Origin: an uncultured Oscillospiraceae bacterium | Lineage (GTDB): Bacteria; Bacillota; Clostridia; Oscillospirales; Oscillospiraceae | Direction: 5' to 3' | DNA: 40,920 nucleotides | Assembly (NCBI GenBank): GCA_947632155.1 | Contig: CANROF010000020.1 | Location: 1 to 40,920, forward strand | Shown: in pieces, positions 7,970 through 16,557 of the stretch | How the letters are laid out: every line of letters begins with the position of its first letter | Position numbering within the stretch: the first letter of the stretch is position 1 | Program-made: the position numbers and the translations under genes | Notes under the pieces: generated by a model | Seen by the model: the letters and a program-made list of their open reading frames with translations, nothing else | What the model was told of the DNA's origin: nothing | Database searches by the model: none

Positions 7970-9550
7970 ATGTCGGTCCCTGTCACTACTGATAACAAAA
8001 AGAAGATAAAGCGCGGCTTCTGGACCGTGGTCACCGGGCGCACGTTCATCGTCGTGGTGCTGCTGGCGGCGCAGGTGGGACTGCTGCTGTGGGGGTTTGA
8101 GAGGCTGGGCAATTACATCCATCTCGGCTCCGCCCTGGCCGCGGCGCTGATGCTCATCTACATCGCCAACTCCCGCTCCGACCCCACGGTGAAGCTCACC
8201 TGGTGCTTCGTGGTGGCGCTGGTGCCGGTGGTGGGGATACCCCTCTACTTCTTCATAAAGCTGGACATCGGCCACAGGGCCGTCCAGAGGTCCATCTCCA
8301 GGTGCGTCAACGAGACGATGCCCTATTTCCCCATACACCCGAAGTCCGAGGAGGAGGACGTGGTCCGTGCCATGCGCGACACCGACCCCGACGCCGCCTC
8401 CATCGCCGTGTACCTCCGGGACAGGGCGGGCTTCCCGCCCTACCGGGGCTCGGACGTTCAGTACTTCCCCCTGGGGGAGAACAAATTCGAGGCCATGCTC
8501 CGGGAGCTGGAGGCCGCGGAGCGGTTTATCTTCATGGAGTATTTCATCGTCTCCGAGGGCCGGATGTGGGACTCCATCCTGGAGATCCTGACCCGCAAGG
8601 CCAGGGCCGGGGTGGAGGTGCGCTTCATGTACGACGGCACCAACGCCTTCTCGAACCTGCCCAACGCCTATCCGAAGCAGCTTGAGGCCCGGGGCATAAA
8701 GTGCAAGGTCTTCGCCCCCGTGCGGCCCTTTGTGTCCACCCACTACAATAACCGCGACCACCGGAAGATCCTGGTGGTGGACGGCCGGGTTGCCTTTACC
8801 GGCGGGGTGAACCTGGCCGACGAGTATATAAACGAGAAGGTCCGCTTCGGCCACTGGAAGGACACGGCCATCATGGTGCGGGGCGAGGCCGTCCGGTCCT
8901 TTACGCTGATGTTTTTGCAGATGTGGCAGAGCTCCGAGCCCGCGGGGGGCTGCTACTATGAGCAGTACCTGCCGGACCCGCGTTCCATCCGCGTGGACGC
9001 CCCCGGCGTCGTCATCCCCTACGGCGACAGCCCCATGGACAACGAGCGGGTGGGGGAGACGGTGTATCTGCACCTTATCAACACCGCGGTCCGTTACGTC
9101 CACATCATGACGCCGTATCTCATCCTGGACGGCGAGACTGCCATGGCGCTGACCTCGGCGGCCAAGCGGGGGGTGGACGTGCGCATTATTCTGCCCCACA
9201 TCCCGGACAAGACCTACGCCTTCTGGCTGGCCAAGAGCCACTATAAGGAGCTTTTGGACGCCGGGGTGAAGCTGTACGAGTACACCCCCGGCTTCATCCA
9301 CGCCAAGGTCTTCCTCCAGGACGACCGGATGGGCGTGGTGGGGACGGTGAATTTGGACTACAGGAGCCTCTACCACCACTTTGAGTGCGCGGCGCTGCTG
9401 TGCGGCGTCCCGGCGCTGGAGGACATCAAAAAGGACTTCGCCCAGACGCTGGCGGCCTCCCACCGGGTGACCCGGGAGGACGCCGCCCACGAAAAGCTGC
9501 ACGTCAAGTTCTTCGGGGGGCTTTTGAAGATCGTGGCGCCCCTGATGTGA
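7970..9550 (+). CDS. cls: Cardiolipin synthase (phospholipase D family)
   Basis: Membrane enzyme that condenses two phosphatidylglycerol molecules into cardiolipin and glycerol. The 526 residues have three hydrophobic N-terminal segments: residues about 24-42, 50-62 and 70-92. Two HxK(x)4D catalytic motifs follow, in HYNNRDHRKILVVDGR (about residues 260-275) and FIHAKVFLQDDRMG (about 443-456), each followed by a G-G/T-x-N segment (TGGVNLAD, VGTVNLDYRS). Length and layout match bacterial ClsA-type enzymes of Firmicutes. It is followed 25 bp later by yhaO, so the three genes may share a transcript, but a functional link to DNA repair is not implied. Confidence 0.95.
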   Translation: MSVPVTTDNKKKIKRGFWTVVTGRTFIVVVLLAAQVGLLLWGFERLGNYIHLGSALAAALMLIYIANSRSDPTVKLTWCFVVALVPVVGIPLYFFIKLDIGHRAVQRSISRCVNETMPYFPIHPKSEEEDVVRAMRDTDPDAASIAVYLRDRAGFPPYRGSDVQYFPLGENKFEAMLRELEAAERFIFMEYFIVSEGRMWDSILEILTRKARAGVEVRFMYDGTNAFSNLPNAYPKQLEARGIKCKVFAPVRPFVSTHYNNRDHRKILVVDGRVAFTGGVNLADEYINEKVRFGHWKDTAIMVRGEAVRSFTLMFLQMWQSSEPAGGCYYEQYLPDPRSIRVDAPGVVIPYGDSPMDNERVGETVYLHLINTAVRYVHIMTPYLILDGETAMALTSAAKRGVDVRIILPHIPDKTYAFWLAKSHYKELLDAGVKLYEYTPGFIHAKVFLQDDRMGVVGTVNLDYRSLYHHFECAALLCGVPALEDIKKDFAQTLAASHRVTREDAAHEKLHVKFFGGLLKIVAPLM

Positions 9551-9575
9551 GGCCGCCTGTCGGAGGTGAAAAAGA

Positions 9576-10664
9576 ATGGTAAAAATACTTCACGCCGCGG
9601 ATTTCCACATGGACAGCCCCTTCGCCTCCCTCCCGGAGGAGAAGGCCGCCCAGCGCCGGCGTGAGCAGAGGGAACTTTTGGACGCCCTGGCCGCCGCGGC
9701 GGAGGGCGTGGACATCGTACTGCTGGCCGGGGACCTCTTCGACACCGGCGCGGGGTACTGGGAGACGACCCAGACGCTGACCAGGGTCCTGACCGGTATG
9801 CGCGCCCAGGTGTTCATCGCCCCGGGGAACCACGACTACTATACCGCCAAGTCGCCCTACGCCTTCATGGAGCTTCCGGAGAACGTACACATCTTCAAGA
9901 CGTCCCAGATACGCTCCGTCGAGCTTCCGGACCTGGGGGTGCGGGTGTGGGGCGCGGGCTTTACCTCCGCCGGGTGCGAGCCGCTGCTGGGCAGCTTCAG
10001 CATCCGGGACAGCGGCTTTGTGGAGTTGATGGTCCTCCACGGGGACCTGACCGCGTCCTCCCGCTACAACGCCATATCCGAGGAGGACATCGCCCGCTCC
10101 GGGCTTGACTACCTGGCCCTGGGCCACACCCACGCCTTCTCCGGCCTTAAAAGGGCGGGGAACACCTGGTACGCCTACCCCGGGTGCCTGGAGGGGCGCG
10201 GCTTTGACGAGCTGGGGCCCAAGGGGGTCCTGGTGGGCGGCGTCGGGAAGGGAGAGTGCGAGCTGGAATTCAAGCCCCTGGCCAAAAGGCAGTACCGGGT
10301 GATCGAGGCGGACCTCACCGGCTCCGACGACGCCCTGGCCTCCGCCGCCAGGGCCGTGGGGGAGGGATTCCCCGCGGATATAGCCAGGCTCATTTTAAAG
10401 GGCGAATTTTCCGGCGAGCCCGACACCGAGGCCATTGCCGCCGCGCTGGGGGATAAATTCTTCCACCTCACGGTACAAAACAGGACGCGTCCGGCCCGGG
10501 GCCTCTGGGACGGGGCGGGGGAGGACACCCTGACGGGGCTGTTCCTGGGGAAGCTCAAGGCCATGTACGACGGGGCCGGCGACGACGACACCCGCCGGCG
10601 CGTGGAGCTGGCCGCCCGCTGCGGCCTCGCGGCCCTGGAGGGCAGAGAGGAGTGGAGACTGTGA
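9576..10664 (+). CDS. yhaO: Metallophosphoesterase, SbcD/YhaO-like DNA repair exonuclease subunit
   Basis: 362 residues with the calcineurin-like phosphoesterase motifs in order: HAADFHMDSPF (residues 5-15), GDLFDTG (about 53-59), GNHDYY (about 85-90), VLHGDL (about 152-157) and LGHTHAF (about 184-190). These provide the two-metal site of Mre11/SbcD-type nucleases. The C-terminal ~150 residues are poorly conserved and probably bind the ATPase partner. Its stop overlaps the start of yhaN, typical of SbcD/SbcC-type pairs. GGAGGTG precedes the ATG. The YhaO subgroup assignment rests on the short SbcC-like partner with a membrane segment next door. Confidence 0.92.
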   Translation: MVKILHAADFHMDSPFASLPEEKAAQRRREQRELLDALAAAAEGVDIVLLAGDLFDTGAGYWETTQTLTRVLTGMRAQVFIAPGNHDYYTAKSPYAFMELPENVHIFKTSQIRSVELPDLGVRVWGAGFTSAGCEPLLGSFSIRDSGFVELMVLHGDLTASSRYNAISEEDIARSGLDYLALGHTHAFSGLKRAGNTWYAYPGCLEGRGFDELGPKGVLVGGVGKGECELEFKPLAKRQYRVIEADLTGSDDALASAARAVGEGFPADIARLILKGEFSGEPDTEAIAAALGDKFFHLTVQNRTRPARGLWDGAGEDTLTGLFLGKLKAMYDGAGDDDTRRRVELAARCGLAALEGREEWRL

Positions 10665-12952
10665 AGATAAGAAAGCTCTCGGCCACCTTCGGGAAGCTCA
10701 AAAACGCAAAGCTTGAGCTGGGGGACGGCCTCAACATCATCTCCGCCCCCAACGAATACGGAAAATCCACCTGGTGCGGCTTCATAAACGCCATGCTCTA
10801 CGGCGTGGACACCTCCGAGCGGGACAAGGCCGGGTACCTGTCCACCAAGACGCGCTACCGCCCCTGGGACGGCGGGGCCATGGTGGGCACCGCGGAGCTG
10901 GAGGCCGGCGGTCGGGAGATCACCGTCCAGCGCACGGCCAGGGGCTCCAGCCCCATGAAAAACTTCATCGCCGTCAAGACCGGCACCGCGGAATTTTTGC
11001 GGGACCTCACCGGCGAGACCGCCGGGGAGGCGCTTACCGGCGTCACCCGCGGGGTCTTCGAGCGCACGGCCTTCATCCGCCGGGCGGACATCCGCGTGAA
11101 TCAGACCGCGGATCTGGAGAAAAAGATCGCGGATATAGTCTCCACCGGCGACGAGAGCACGTCGTACTCCGGCTCCGCCGCCCTCCTGGGGCGCTGGCAG
11201 AGGAAGCTCCGGTACAACAAATCCGGCACGCTTCCGGCCATGGAGCAGGAGCTGGCCGCCCAGCGCCGGGCGCTGGAGAAGATACACGAGTCCTCCGAGG
11301 AGGCGGCGGGCCTGCGCTCCACCATGTCAAGGCTGGAAAAGCAGCTCGATATGATGCGCCAGGACCTGGTCATCCACGATAAGCTGGATAAGCGCGCCGC
11401 CGCGCGGCGGCTCAAAGAGGCGAAGCACAGCGCCGAGACTGCCGAGGAGGACGTCCGGCGCCTCACCGCCGCCGTCACGAAAAACGGCAAGCGCATGACC
11501 CGGGAGGACATCACCTCCATCCGCGAGACGGCCGCCGCCGTCATGCCCCTTAAAAAAGTGGCAAACGACGCGGAGCGGGCCCTGTGGCGGGCGGAGAAGG
11601 AGCTGGTGGACGCCGACGCCCGCCGGTCGGCGTCGCCGCTCCACGGCAGGGACGACGGGAAGCTCAGCGAGGACATACAAAAGGGCCGGGAGCTGGAGCG
11701 GAAGGCCCGGGAGAAAAAGGACCCGAAAATCCCTAAATTCATCCCCATTATCCTGTGCGTGCTGGCCGTTTTGGGCCTTGTGCTGACCACGGGGCTGTTG
11801 GAGCCGGCGCTGAAGAACATCCCCGGGACCGCCGGACTGTTCGAATTTGACCTCATAGGGGTCGCGGCGTCCCTTGCCATAGGCGCCGCGGGGCTGGTGC
11901 TCTTCTTCGTAAAGCCCAGGCGTCGCCGCTCGCCGGAGGACGATCTGAGGGAGCTGTTGGACGGTTACGGCGTGCCCTCGGTGGAGAAGCTGGCCTCTCT
12001 CAGGGAGGCCTACAAGGCCCTGACGGCCGACGAGGACCGGCTTCGCGCCGCCCGGGACGCCGCCAGGAGCGCCTATGAGAGCGCCGGGACCGCCGCCCAG
12101 GAGGCGGGGGAGCGGGCCGTCAGGGAGCTTTCGGCGTTCATGCCGGAGATCTCCTCCGGCGAGGCGGTGCTGGACGCCCTGAACGAGACGGAGCGGGAGA
12201 TCGACGAGCTCACCCGCGCCGAGTTCGACGCCGTGGCGGCCCGGAATGTCTATGAGACGCTGCTGGCCGAATATGACCCGTCGGAGGAGCCGGACGACAC
12301 CTTCCTGCCCACGCCCATGAGGAGCCGGGAGGACACCCTGGCGGCTATCGAGCGCATAAACGCCCAGCTCTCCGCCGCCACCAGGGACTACGATTTGGCC
12401 TCCGGCGGCCAGAGGACCCTGGGCGACCCCGCCGTCATCGAGGGCCGCATCCGGGAGCTTGAGGAGCGCATCGAGGCGGACAACCGCCGGTACAGCGCCC
12501 TGACGCTGGCCATCGACACCCTGGCGGAGGCCAACACCCAGCTCCAGACCCGCTTCTCCCCGGAGGTCAGCCGCCGGGCGGGGGAAATCCTGAGCCGCCT
12601 CACCGGGGGAAAATATGAGCGCCTTTACTTTGACAAGGGCTTCGACGCCTCGGCAAAGGAAGAGGACGGCGTGGAGGCCCACAACGTCCTGACGCTCTCC
12701 GACGGCACCGGGGACGAGATCTACCTCTCCCTGCGGCTGGCCATGTGCGAGCTCATCTTGGGCGGCGACGACCCCTGCCCCATCATTCTGGACGACGCCC
12801 TGGCCAATTTCGATGACGCCAGATGCCGCCGGGCCCTGGAGCTTCTGGCGGAGCTTTCGGAAAAGCGCCAGATCATCCTCTTCACCTGCCACACCCGCGA
12901 GGCCGACATGCTCTCAGCCCGCCCGGGCGTCAATATCATCCGGGAGCAGTAA
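10661..12952 (+). CDS. yhaN: YhaN-like ATPase, SbcC/Rad50-related, with central membrane segments
   Basis: About 763 residues. The N-terminal ATPase half has Walker A SAPNEYGKSTW (around residues 27-37). The C-terminal half has LTLSDGTGDEIYLSLRLA (signature region) and Walker B PIILDDALANFDD. Between them are coiled-coil regions and, unlike SbcC, two hydrophobic helices (KFIPIILCVLAVLGLVLTTG and DLIGVAASLAIGAAGLVLFF, about residues 360-430), which mark the YhaN subgroup. I place the start at GTG 10661 because AGAGAGGAG (10644-10652) lies 8 bp upstream, and the product then begins (M)KIRKLSATFGK as relatives do. A GTG at 10652 sits inside the ribosome binding site. It overlaps the yhaO stop. 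The pair probably forms a membrane-associated nuclease complex. Confidence 0.9.
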   Translation: MKIRKLSATFGKLKNAKLELGDGLNIISAPNEYGKSTWCGFINAMLYGVDTSERDKAGYLSTKTRYRPWDGGAMVGTAELEAGGREITVQRTARGSSPMKNFIAVKTGTAEFLRDLTGETAGEALTGVTRGVFERTAFIRRADIRVNQTADLEKKIADIVSTGDESTSYSGSAALLGRWQRKLRYNKSGTLPAMEQELAAQRRALEKIHESSEEAAGLRSTMSRLEKQLDMMRQDLVIHDKLDKRAAARRLKEAKHSAETAEEDVRRLTAAVTKNGKRMTREDITSIRETAAAVMPLKKVANDAERALWRAEKELVDADARRSASPLHGRDDGKLSEDIQKGRELERKAREKKDPKIPKFIPIILCVLAVLGLVLTTGLLEPALKNIPGTAGLFEFDLIGVAASLAIGAAGLVLFFVKPRRRRSPEDDLRELLDGYGVPSVEKLASLREAYKALTADEDRLRAARDAARSAYESAGTAAQEAGERAVRELSAFMPEISSGEAVLDALNETEREIDELTRAEFDAVAARNVYETLLAEYDPSEEPDDTFLPTPMRSREDTLAAIERINAQLSAATRDYDLASGGQRTLGDPAVIEGRIRELEERIEADNRRYSALTLAIDTLAEANTQLQTRFSPEVSRRAGEILSRLTGGKYERLYFDKGFDASAKEEDGVEAHNVLTLSDGTGDEIYLSLRLAMCELILGGDDPCPIILDDALANFDDARCRRALELLAELSEKRQIILFTCHTREADMLSARPGVNIIREQ

Positions 12953-12964
12953 AACGCAAAAAGC

Positions 12965-13000
12965 CATCGCCGCGCACCTCGGTGCGCGGCGATGATGTTT
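12965..13000 (+). terminator. Rho-independent terminator after yhaN
   Basis: CATCGCCGCGCACC (12965-12978) pairs with GGTGCGCGGCGATG (12981-12994) over 14 bp with a two-base turn, followed by ATGTTTT. It closes the cls-yhaO-yhaN unit 12 bp after the yhaN stop. Confidence 0.8.
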
Positions 13001-13056
13001 TCTGAAGGCGTATTGCGCCATAATAAACGAAAAATCCGATTTCAACGTCCACCAGT

Positions 13057-13406
13057 TCCGTAAGGGCCGGACACCGTGCCGGCCCGTTCTCCCGATTCGC
13101 TCATACCTCCCGACAAAAAACTTAACCCCAATTTCCGCCGTAGGGGCCGATGACCACATCGGCCCGTGCCGCGATTTCGGATAACCCCAAAATCATCGCG
13201 AAAACCCCTGAATTTGGCGTAAGGGCCGGACACCGTGCCGGCCCGTCCCTCCGATTCGCAACTGTCTCCCCGAAGACGCATAATCCCAAAACCTCGCCGT
13301 AGGGGTCGCCGTCTCGGCGACCCGTTCTACCGGGTTACAACACCCTCCGTTCACGGGATGCTGCGAAAAACGAAGGAACGGGCCGACACGGTGTCCGGCC
13401 CTTACG
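13057..13406. repeat. Array of five GTA(A/G)GGGCC hairpins, about 80-bp period
   Basis: Four direct units start with CGTAAGGG or CGTAGGGG near 13059, 13139, 13218 and 13298. Each contains a short perfect inverted repeat ending in CCCGT: 13064-13085, 13144-13165, 13223-13244 and 13303-13323. A fifth unit at 13379-13406 is inverted. Stem sequences differ: units 1 and 3 have GGGCCGG arms, unit 2 GGGCCGATG, unit 4 GGGTCGCCG, all perfectly paired. The DNA between hairpins shares fragments such as CGATTCGC and runs of CCCCAA. A single related hairpin is at 7851. It fills the gap between yhaN and mutS2 and holds no plausible gene. Such GTAGGGG palindromes occur scattered in many genomes; a tandem arrangement is less usual. 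Confidence 0.8.
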
Positions 13407-13432
13407 ACATGCTTAGGTCCTTTTCCCCGCAC

Positions 13433-13461
13433 TTGAAAACGGGACAATTGTATGGTAGAAT
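13433..13461 (+). promoter_or_regulatory. Probable sigma-A promoter for mutS2
   Basis: TTGAAA (13433-13438) and TAGAAT (13456-13461) are separated by 17 bp. The predicted start near 13468 gives a leader of about 35 nt with GGAGG at 13491-13495. Confidence 0.7.
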
Positions 13462-13503
13462 TATAAAATAAGAATGCTGTATATCCCCACGGAGGCGATC
13501 GAA

Positions 13504-15870
13504 ATGACGCTTTATGAAAAATCTCAGGCTATACTGGAGCTGCCGGCGGTGCTGGAGCTTTTGGCGGCGGAGGCCGTGTCCGACGGGGCCAAGGAGGCCG
13601 CCAGGCTCCTGACCCCCTCCTCCGACAAGGCGGAGGTGGAAAAGCGGCTCCAGGAGACGACCGACGCCCGGGAGCTCATGACCCTCCACTCCGCGCCCTC
13701 CTTTTCCGGGGTGAAGGACATCCGGGACAGCCTCCGCCGGGCCGACGCCGGGGGGATGCTGAACACCCGGGAGCTGACGGACATCGCCCAGGTCCTCCGG
13801 GAGGCCCGGAGCGCCATCGCCTACGCCTCCGGCGACGAGAAGGGCGCCGGGAGCATCGGGTATCTCTTCTCCTCCCTCCACGCCAACAAGTATCTTGAGG
13901 AAAAAATCACCAATTCCATCATCGGCGAGGGGGAGCTGGCGGACTCCGCCTCCGCGGAGCTTGCGGACATCCGCCGGGCCATGCGCGTGGCGGGGAGCCG
14001 TGTACGGGAGGCCCTCCAGAAAATCATCACCTCCCCCAGCTACGCCAAGGTGCTCCAGGAGCCCATCATCACCATGAAAAACGGCCGCTACGTGGTGCCG
14101 GTGAAGGCCGAGCACAAGGGGGCCGTGCCGGGGCTCACCCACGACATCTCCTCCTCCGGCGCCACGCTCTTCATCGAGCCCATGAGCGCCGTGAAGGCAA
14201 ACAACGAGATCCGGGAGCTGCTGGCCCGGGAGGAGCGGGAGATCGAGCGCATTTTGCGGGAGCTCTCCGCCGAGGCCTCGGATTTCGGGGAGGACATAGC
14301 CCTCGACTATAACGTCCTCACCGAGCTCGACCTCATTTTCGCCAAGGCCAAGCTGAGCTACCGCCTCAACTGCGCCTGCCCCGCGCTCTCCGACGGCGGG
14401 GAAATCGTCCTCAAAAAGGCCCGACACCCCCTTTTGAAGCAGTCCGAGGCCGTGCCCATCGACATCGAGCTGGGCGTGGACTTCGACACCCTGGTCATCA
14501 CCGGCCCCAACACCGGCGGCAAGACGGTGAGCCTCAAGACCCTGGGGCTTCTGAGCCTCATGACCCAGTGCGGCCTCCACATCCCGGCGGGGGACGAGAG
14601 CCGCCTGCCCCTTTTCGAGAAGGTCCTGGCGGACATCGGCGACGAGCAGTCCATCGAGCAGTCCCTCTCCACCTTCTCCTCCCACATGACCAACATCGTG
14701 GGCATCCTCTCGGAGTGCGGGGAGGGGACCCTGGCGCTCTTTGACGAGCTGGGCGCCGGCACGGACCCGGCGGAGGGCGCGGCGCTGGCCGTGGCCATCA
14801 TCGAGTACTGCCGGTCCCTGGGGGCCAGAATCGCCGCCACCACCCACTACGCGGAGCTGAAGATCTACGCCATGACGGAAAAGGGCGTCATGAACGCCTC
14901 CTGCGAGTTTGACGTGAAGACCCTGAAGCCCACCTACCGGCTCTTGATGGGCATCCCCGGCAAGTCCAACGCCTTCGCCATCTCCCAGCGCTTAGGGCTT
15001 CCCGGGCACATCATCGACGACGCCCGCCGGCGGATGGACAAGGTGGACACCGACTTTGAGGAGGCCCTCTCGAAGTTAGAGGAGAACCGCAAGGCCGCCG
15101 AGGAGCGAAAGGCCCAGACCGACGCGGCCCTCCAGAAGGCCCGCGACGACCTGACGGCGGCGGAGAAGGAGCGCCGGAGAGCCGAGGAGGAGCGCCTGAA
15201 ATTCACCAAAAACGCCCGCAGCGAGGCCGAGCGCATCTTAGAGGACGCGAGACGCGCCGCGGACGAGGCCTTCCGGGAAATCGAGCGGATGCGCCGGGAG
15301 GCCGCGTCGGACACCGACTGGCAGCGCCTCAACGAGGCCAAGGCCAGGCTGCGCCACGACTTGAACGAAGCCGCCGCCAAGGTGACGCCGGAGGGCGCGA
15401 AGCCCGTGGAGCGGCAGCGCACCCGGGACGCGGAGGCGGGGGACACGGTGGAGATCGTCTCCATCGGCACCAGGGCCCAGGTCCTCTCCGTGAAGCCCGA
15501 CGGGACGCTGGAGCTCCAGGCGGGTATCATGAAGGTCACGGCCCGCCAGGACGAGGTCCGGGTAGTGGAGGCGGAGAAGCCCAAGACGAGGCCCGCCGCG
15601 GTCCACGTCCCCGTCTCCACCGAGAGCGCCAAATCCGAGCTGGACGTCCGGGGCATGACGGCGGACGAGACGGTGGCGCTGGTGGAGCGCTTCATCGACG
15701 GCGCCCAGATGCGCCACGTGAACACCGTCACCATCATCCACGGCAAGGGCACCGGGGTCCTCCGGAAGGCCGTCCACGAGTGCCTGAAGCGCTCAAAGCA
15801 GGTGAAGAGCTACCGCCTGGGGCGCTTCGGCGAGGGCGAAAGCGGCGTCACCATCGTGGAGATTCGTTGA
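13504..15870 (+). CDS. mutS2: Endonuclease MutS2
   Basis: 788 residues, the expected MutS2 length. MutS2 is a MutS-family ATPase linked to suppression of recombination and to rescue of collided ribosomes. It lacks mismatch-binding domain I. The ATPase has Walker A TGPNTGGKTVSLKT (Lys about residue 340) and Walker B ALFDELGAGTDP. A long Arg/Glu/Ala-rich coiled coil covers about residues 515-625. The C-terminal Smr nuclease domain (from about residue 712) has LDVRGMTADE and the HGKGTGVLR motif. I start at ATG 13504 because GGAGG (13491-13495) is 8 bp upstream; an in-frame ATG at 13474 has no ribosome binding site and lies close to the -10. Confidence 0.95.
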   Translation: MTLYEKSQAILELPAVLELLAAEAVSDGAKEAARLLTPSSDKAEVEKRLQETTDARELMTLHSAPSFSGVKDIRDSLRRADAGGMLNTRELTDIAQVLREARSAIAYASGDEKGAGSIGYLFSSLHANKYLEEKITNSIIGEGELADSASAELADIRRAMRVAGSRVREALQKIITSPSYAKVLQEPIITMKNGRYVVPVKAEHKGAVPGLTHDISSSGATLFIEPMSAVKANNEIRELLAREEREIERILRELSAEASDFGEDIALDYNVLTELDLIFAKAKLSYRLNCACPALSDGGEIVLKKARHPLLKQSEAVPIDIELGVDFDTLVITGPNTGGKTVSLKTLGLLSLMTQCGLHIPAGDESRLPLFEKVLADIGDEQSIEQSLSTFSSHMTNIVGILSECGEGTLALFDELGAGTDPAEGAALAVAIIEYCRSLGARIAATTHYAELKIYAMTEKGVMNASCEFDVKTLKPTYRLLMGIPGKSNAFAISQRLGLPGHIIDDARRRMDKVDTDFEEALSKLEENRKAAEERKAQTDAALQKARDDLTAAEKERRRAEEERLKFTKNARSEAERILEDARRAADEAFREIERMRREAASDTDWQRLNEAKARLRHDLNEAAAKVTPEGAKPVERQRTRDAEAGDTVEIVSIGTRAQVLSVKPDGTLELQAGIMKVTARQDEVRVVEAEKPKTRPAAVHVPVSTESAKSELDVRGMTADETVALVERFIDGAQMRHVNTVTIIHGKGTGVLRKAVHECLKRSKQVKSYRLGRFGEGESGVTIVEIR

Positions 15871-15905
15871 GTGCGGCGCGGTTTGTCAAAATCGCACTAA
15901 TTTTT
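15870..15905 (+). terminator. Possible weak terminator after mutS2
   Basis: AGTGCG (15870-15875) can pair with CGCACT (15893-15898), followed by AATTTTT. The stem is only 6 bp with a large loop, so this is tentative. Confidence 0.35.
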
Positions 15906-15940
15906 CACGTTTTGGGCATAATATTCAACACTATTATTTC

Positions 15941-15969
15941 TTGACGGGCAAGTGCGCGTTTGATAGAAT
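15941..15969 (+). promoter_or_regulatory. Sigma-A promoter for the HPr-like gene
   Basis: TTGACG (15941-15946) and TAGAAT (15964-15969) are 17 bp apart, and a TG dinucleotide at 15961-15962 makes the -10 extended. The leader of about 55 nt ends in AAGGAGGGG before the ATG at 16034. Confidence 0.8.
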
Positions 15970-16033
15970 ACAGAATAAGTATTACTGACCACCAGGCGCG
16001 GGTCATACCGGCGCGATTTTAAGGAGGGGCAAT

Positions 16034-16297
16034 ATGTTCGTTAAAACAGTCGAGGTTATGAACCAGGTCGGTCTTAGGGCCAGGCCCGCCACTTTCTTCA
16101 CCCAGAAGGCCAACGATTTCAAGTGCCAGGTCTGGATCGAGAAGGACGAGCGCCGCGTCAACGCCAAGAGCCTCCTGGGCGTGCTGTCCCTTGGTATCAT
16201 CAAGGGCATGACCGTCTCCATCTCCGCCGACGGGGAGGACGAGGAGCGCGCCGTTGAAACGCTCTGCGAGCTCATCACCCGCGATTTTGCCGAGTAA
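16034..16297 (+). CDS. crh: HPr-family protein, Crh-like (Arg in place of His15)
   Basis: 87 residues with the HPr fold signature. The active-site segment reads VGLRARPATFF, so residue 15, the histidine phosphorylated by enzyme I in HPr, is Arg (codon AGG at 16076-16078). The regulatory serine is kept as Ser46 in RVNAKSLLGVLSLGI. This is the pattern of B. subtilis Crh, which has Gln15 and Ser46, cannot carry phosphate for sugar uptake, and acts as a CcpA co-regulator when phosphorylated by HprK. The flanking segments (FFTQKANDFKCQVWIEKDER) also resemble Crh more than HPr. It is a single-gene unit with a strong promoter and terminator. Function as a regulator rather than a PTS carrier is inferred; ccpA and hprK are not in this window. 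Confidence 0.85.
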   Translation: MFVKTVEVMNQVGLRARPATFFTQKANDFKCQVWIEKDERRVNAKSLLGVLSLGIIKGMTVSISADGEDEERAVETLCELITRDFAE

Positions 16298-16317
16298 TTT
16301 CAAACCGCATCATCAAA

Positions 16318-16351
16318 CGGCCTGTTTCACCCCCTGAAACAGGCCGCTTTA
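16318..16351 (+). terminator. Terminator after the HPr-like gene
   Basis: CGGCCTGTTTCA (16318-16329) pairs with TGAAACAGGCCG (16335-16346), loop CCCCC, followed by CTTTA. A 12-bp perfect stem makes it a convincing terminator despite the short T-tract. Confidence 0.75.
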
Positions 16352-16354
16352 GAA

Positions 16355-16529
16355 TGTCGAAAAAGCCCTGACGGGCTTTTTCGACAGGGGGGAACGTGCG
16401 GAAAAATATTCTGAATTTTGCGAAATTCAGAATATTTTCCCTGCTGTCGATTTTTGCGCACGGCCCGCAGGGCCGCACACGAAAATCGACAAAAGGGATT
16501 TTTCCCGACGTACATGCCGCCGGGAAAAA
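16355..16529 (+). repeat. Multi-hairpin intergenic repeat, copy 3
   Basis: Four hairpins as in copies 1 and 2. Stem 1 pairs 16355-16368 with 16373-16386 (14 bp). Stem 2 pairs 16403-16418 with 16423-16438 (16 bp, loop TGCG). Stem 3 pairs 16445-16454 with 16482-16491, with an inner GGCCC/GGGCC stem at 16462-16474. Stem 4 pairs 16499-16507 with 16521-16529. The inner stem of hairpin 3 is recoded relative to copies 1 and 2, and stem 3 is A/T-rich instead of G/C-rich, yet pairing is kept. It lies between two terminators (16318-16351 and 16558-16590). The downstream TGAATTTGAG is shared with copy 2. Confidence 0.85.
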
Positions 16530-16557
16530 TATTGAATTTGAGTTTGTGACAGACGAT

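Noticed and set aside
13057-13406. CRISPR array
   Set aside because: The repeated unit is about 80 bp, only a short GTAGGGG core is constant, stems vary, one unit is inverted, and no cas genes are present.
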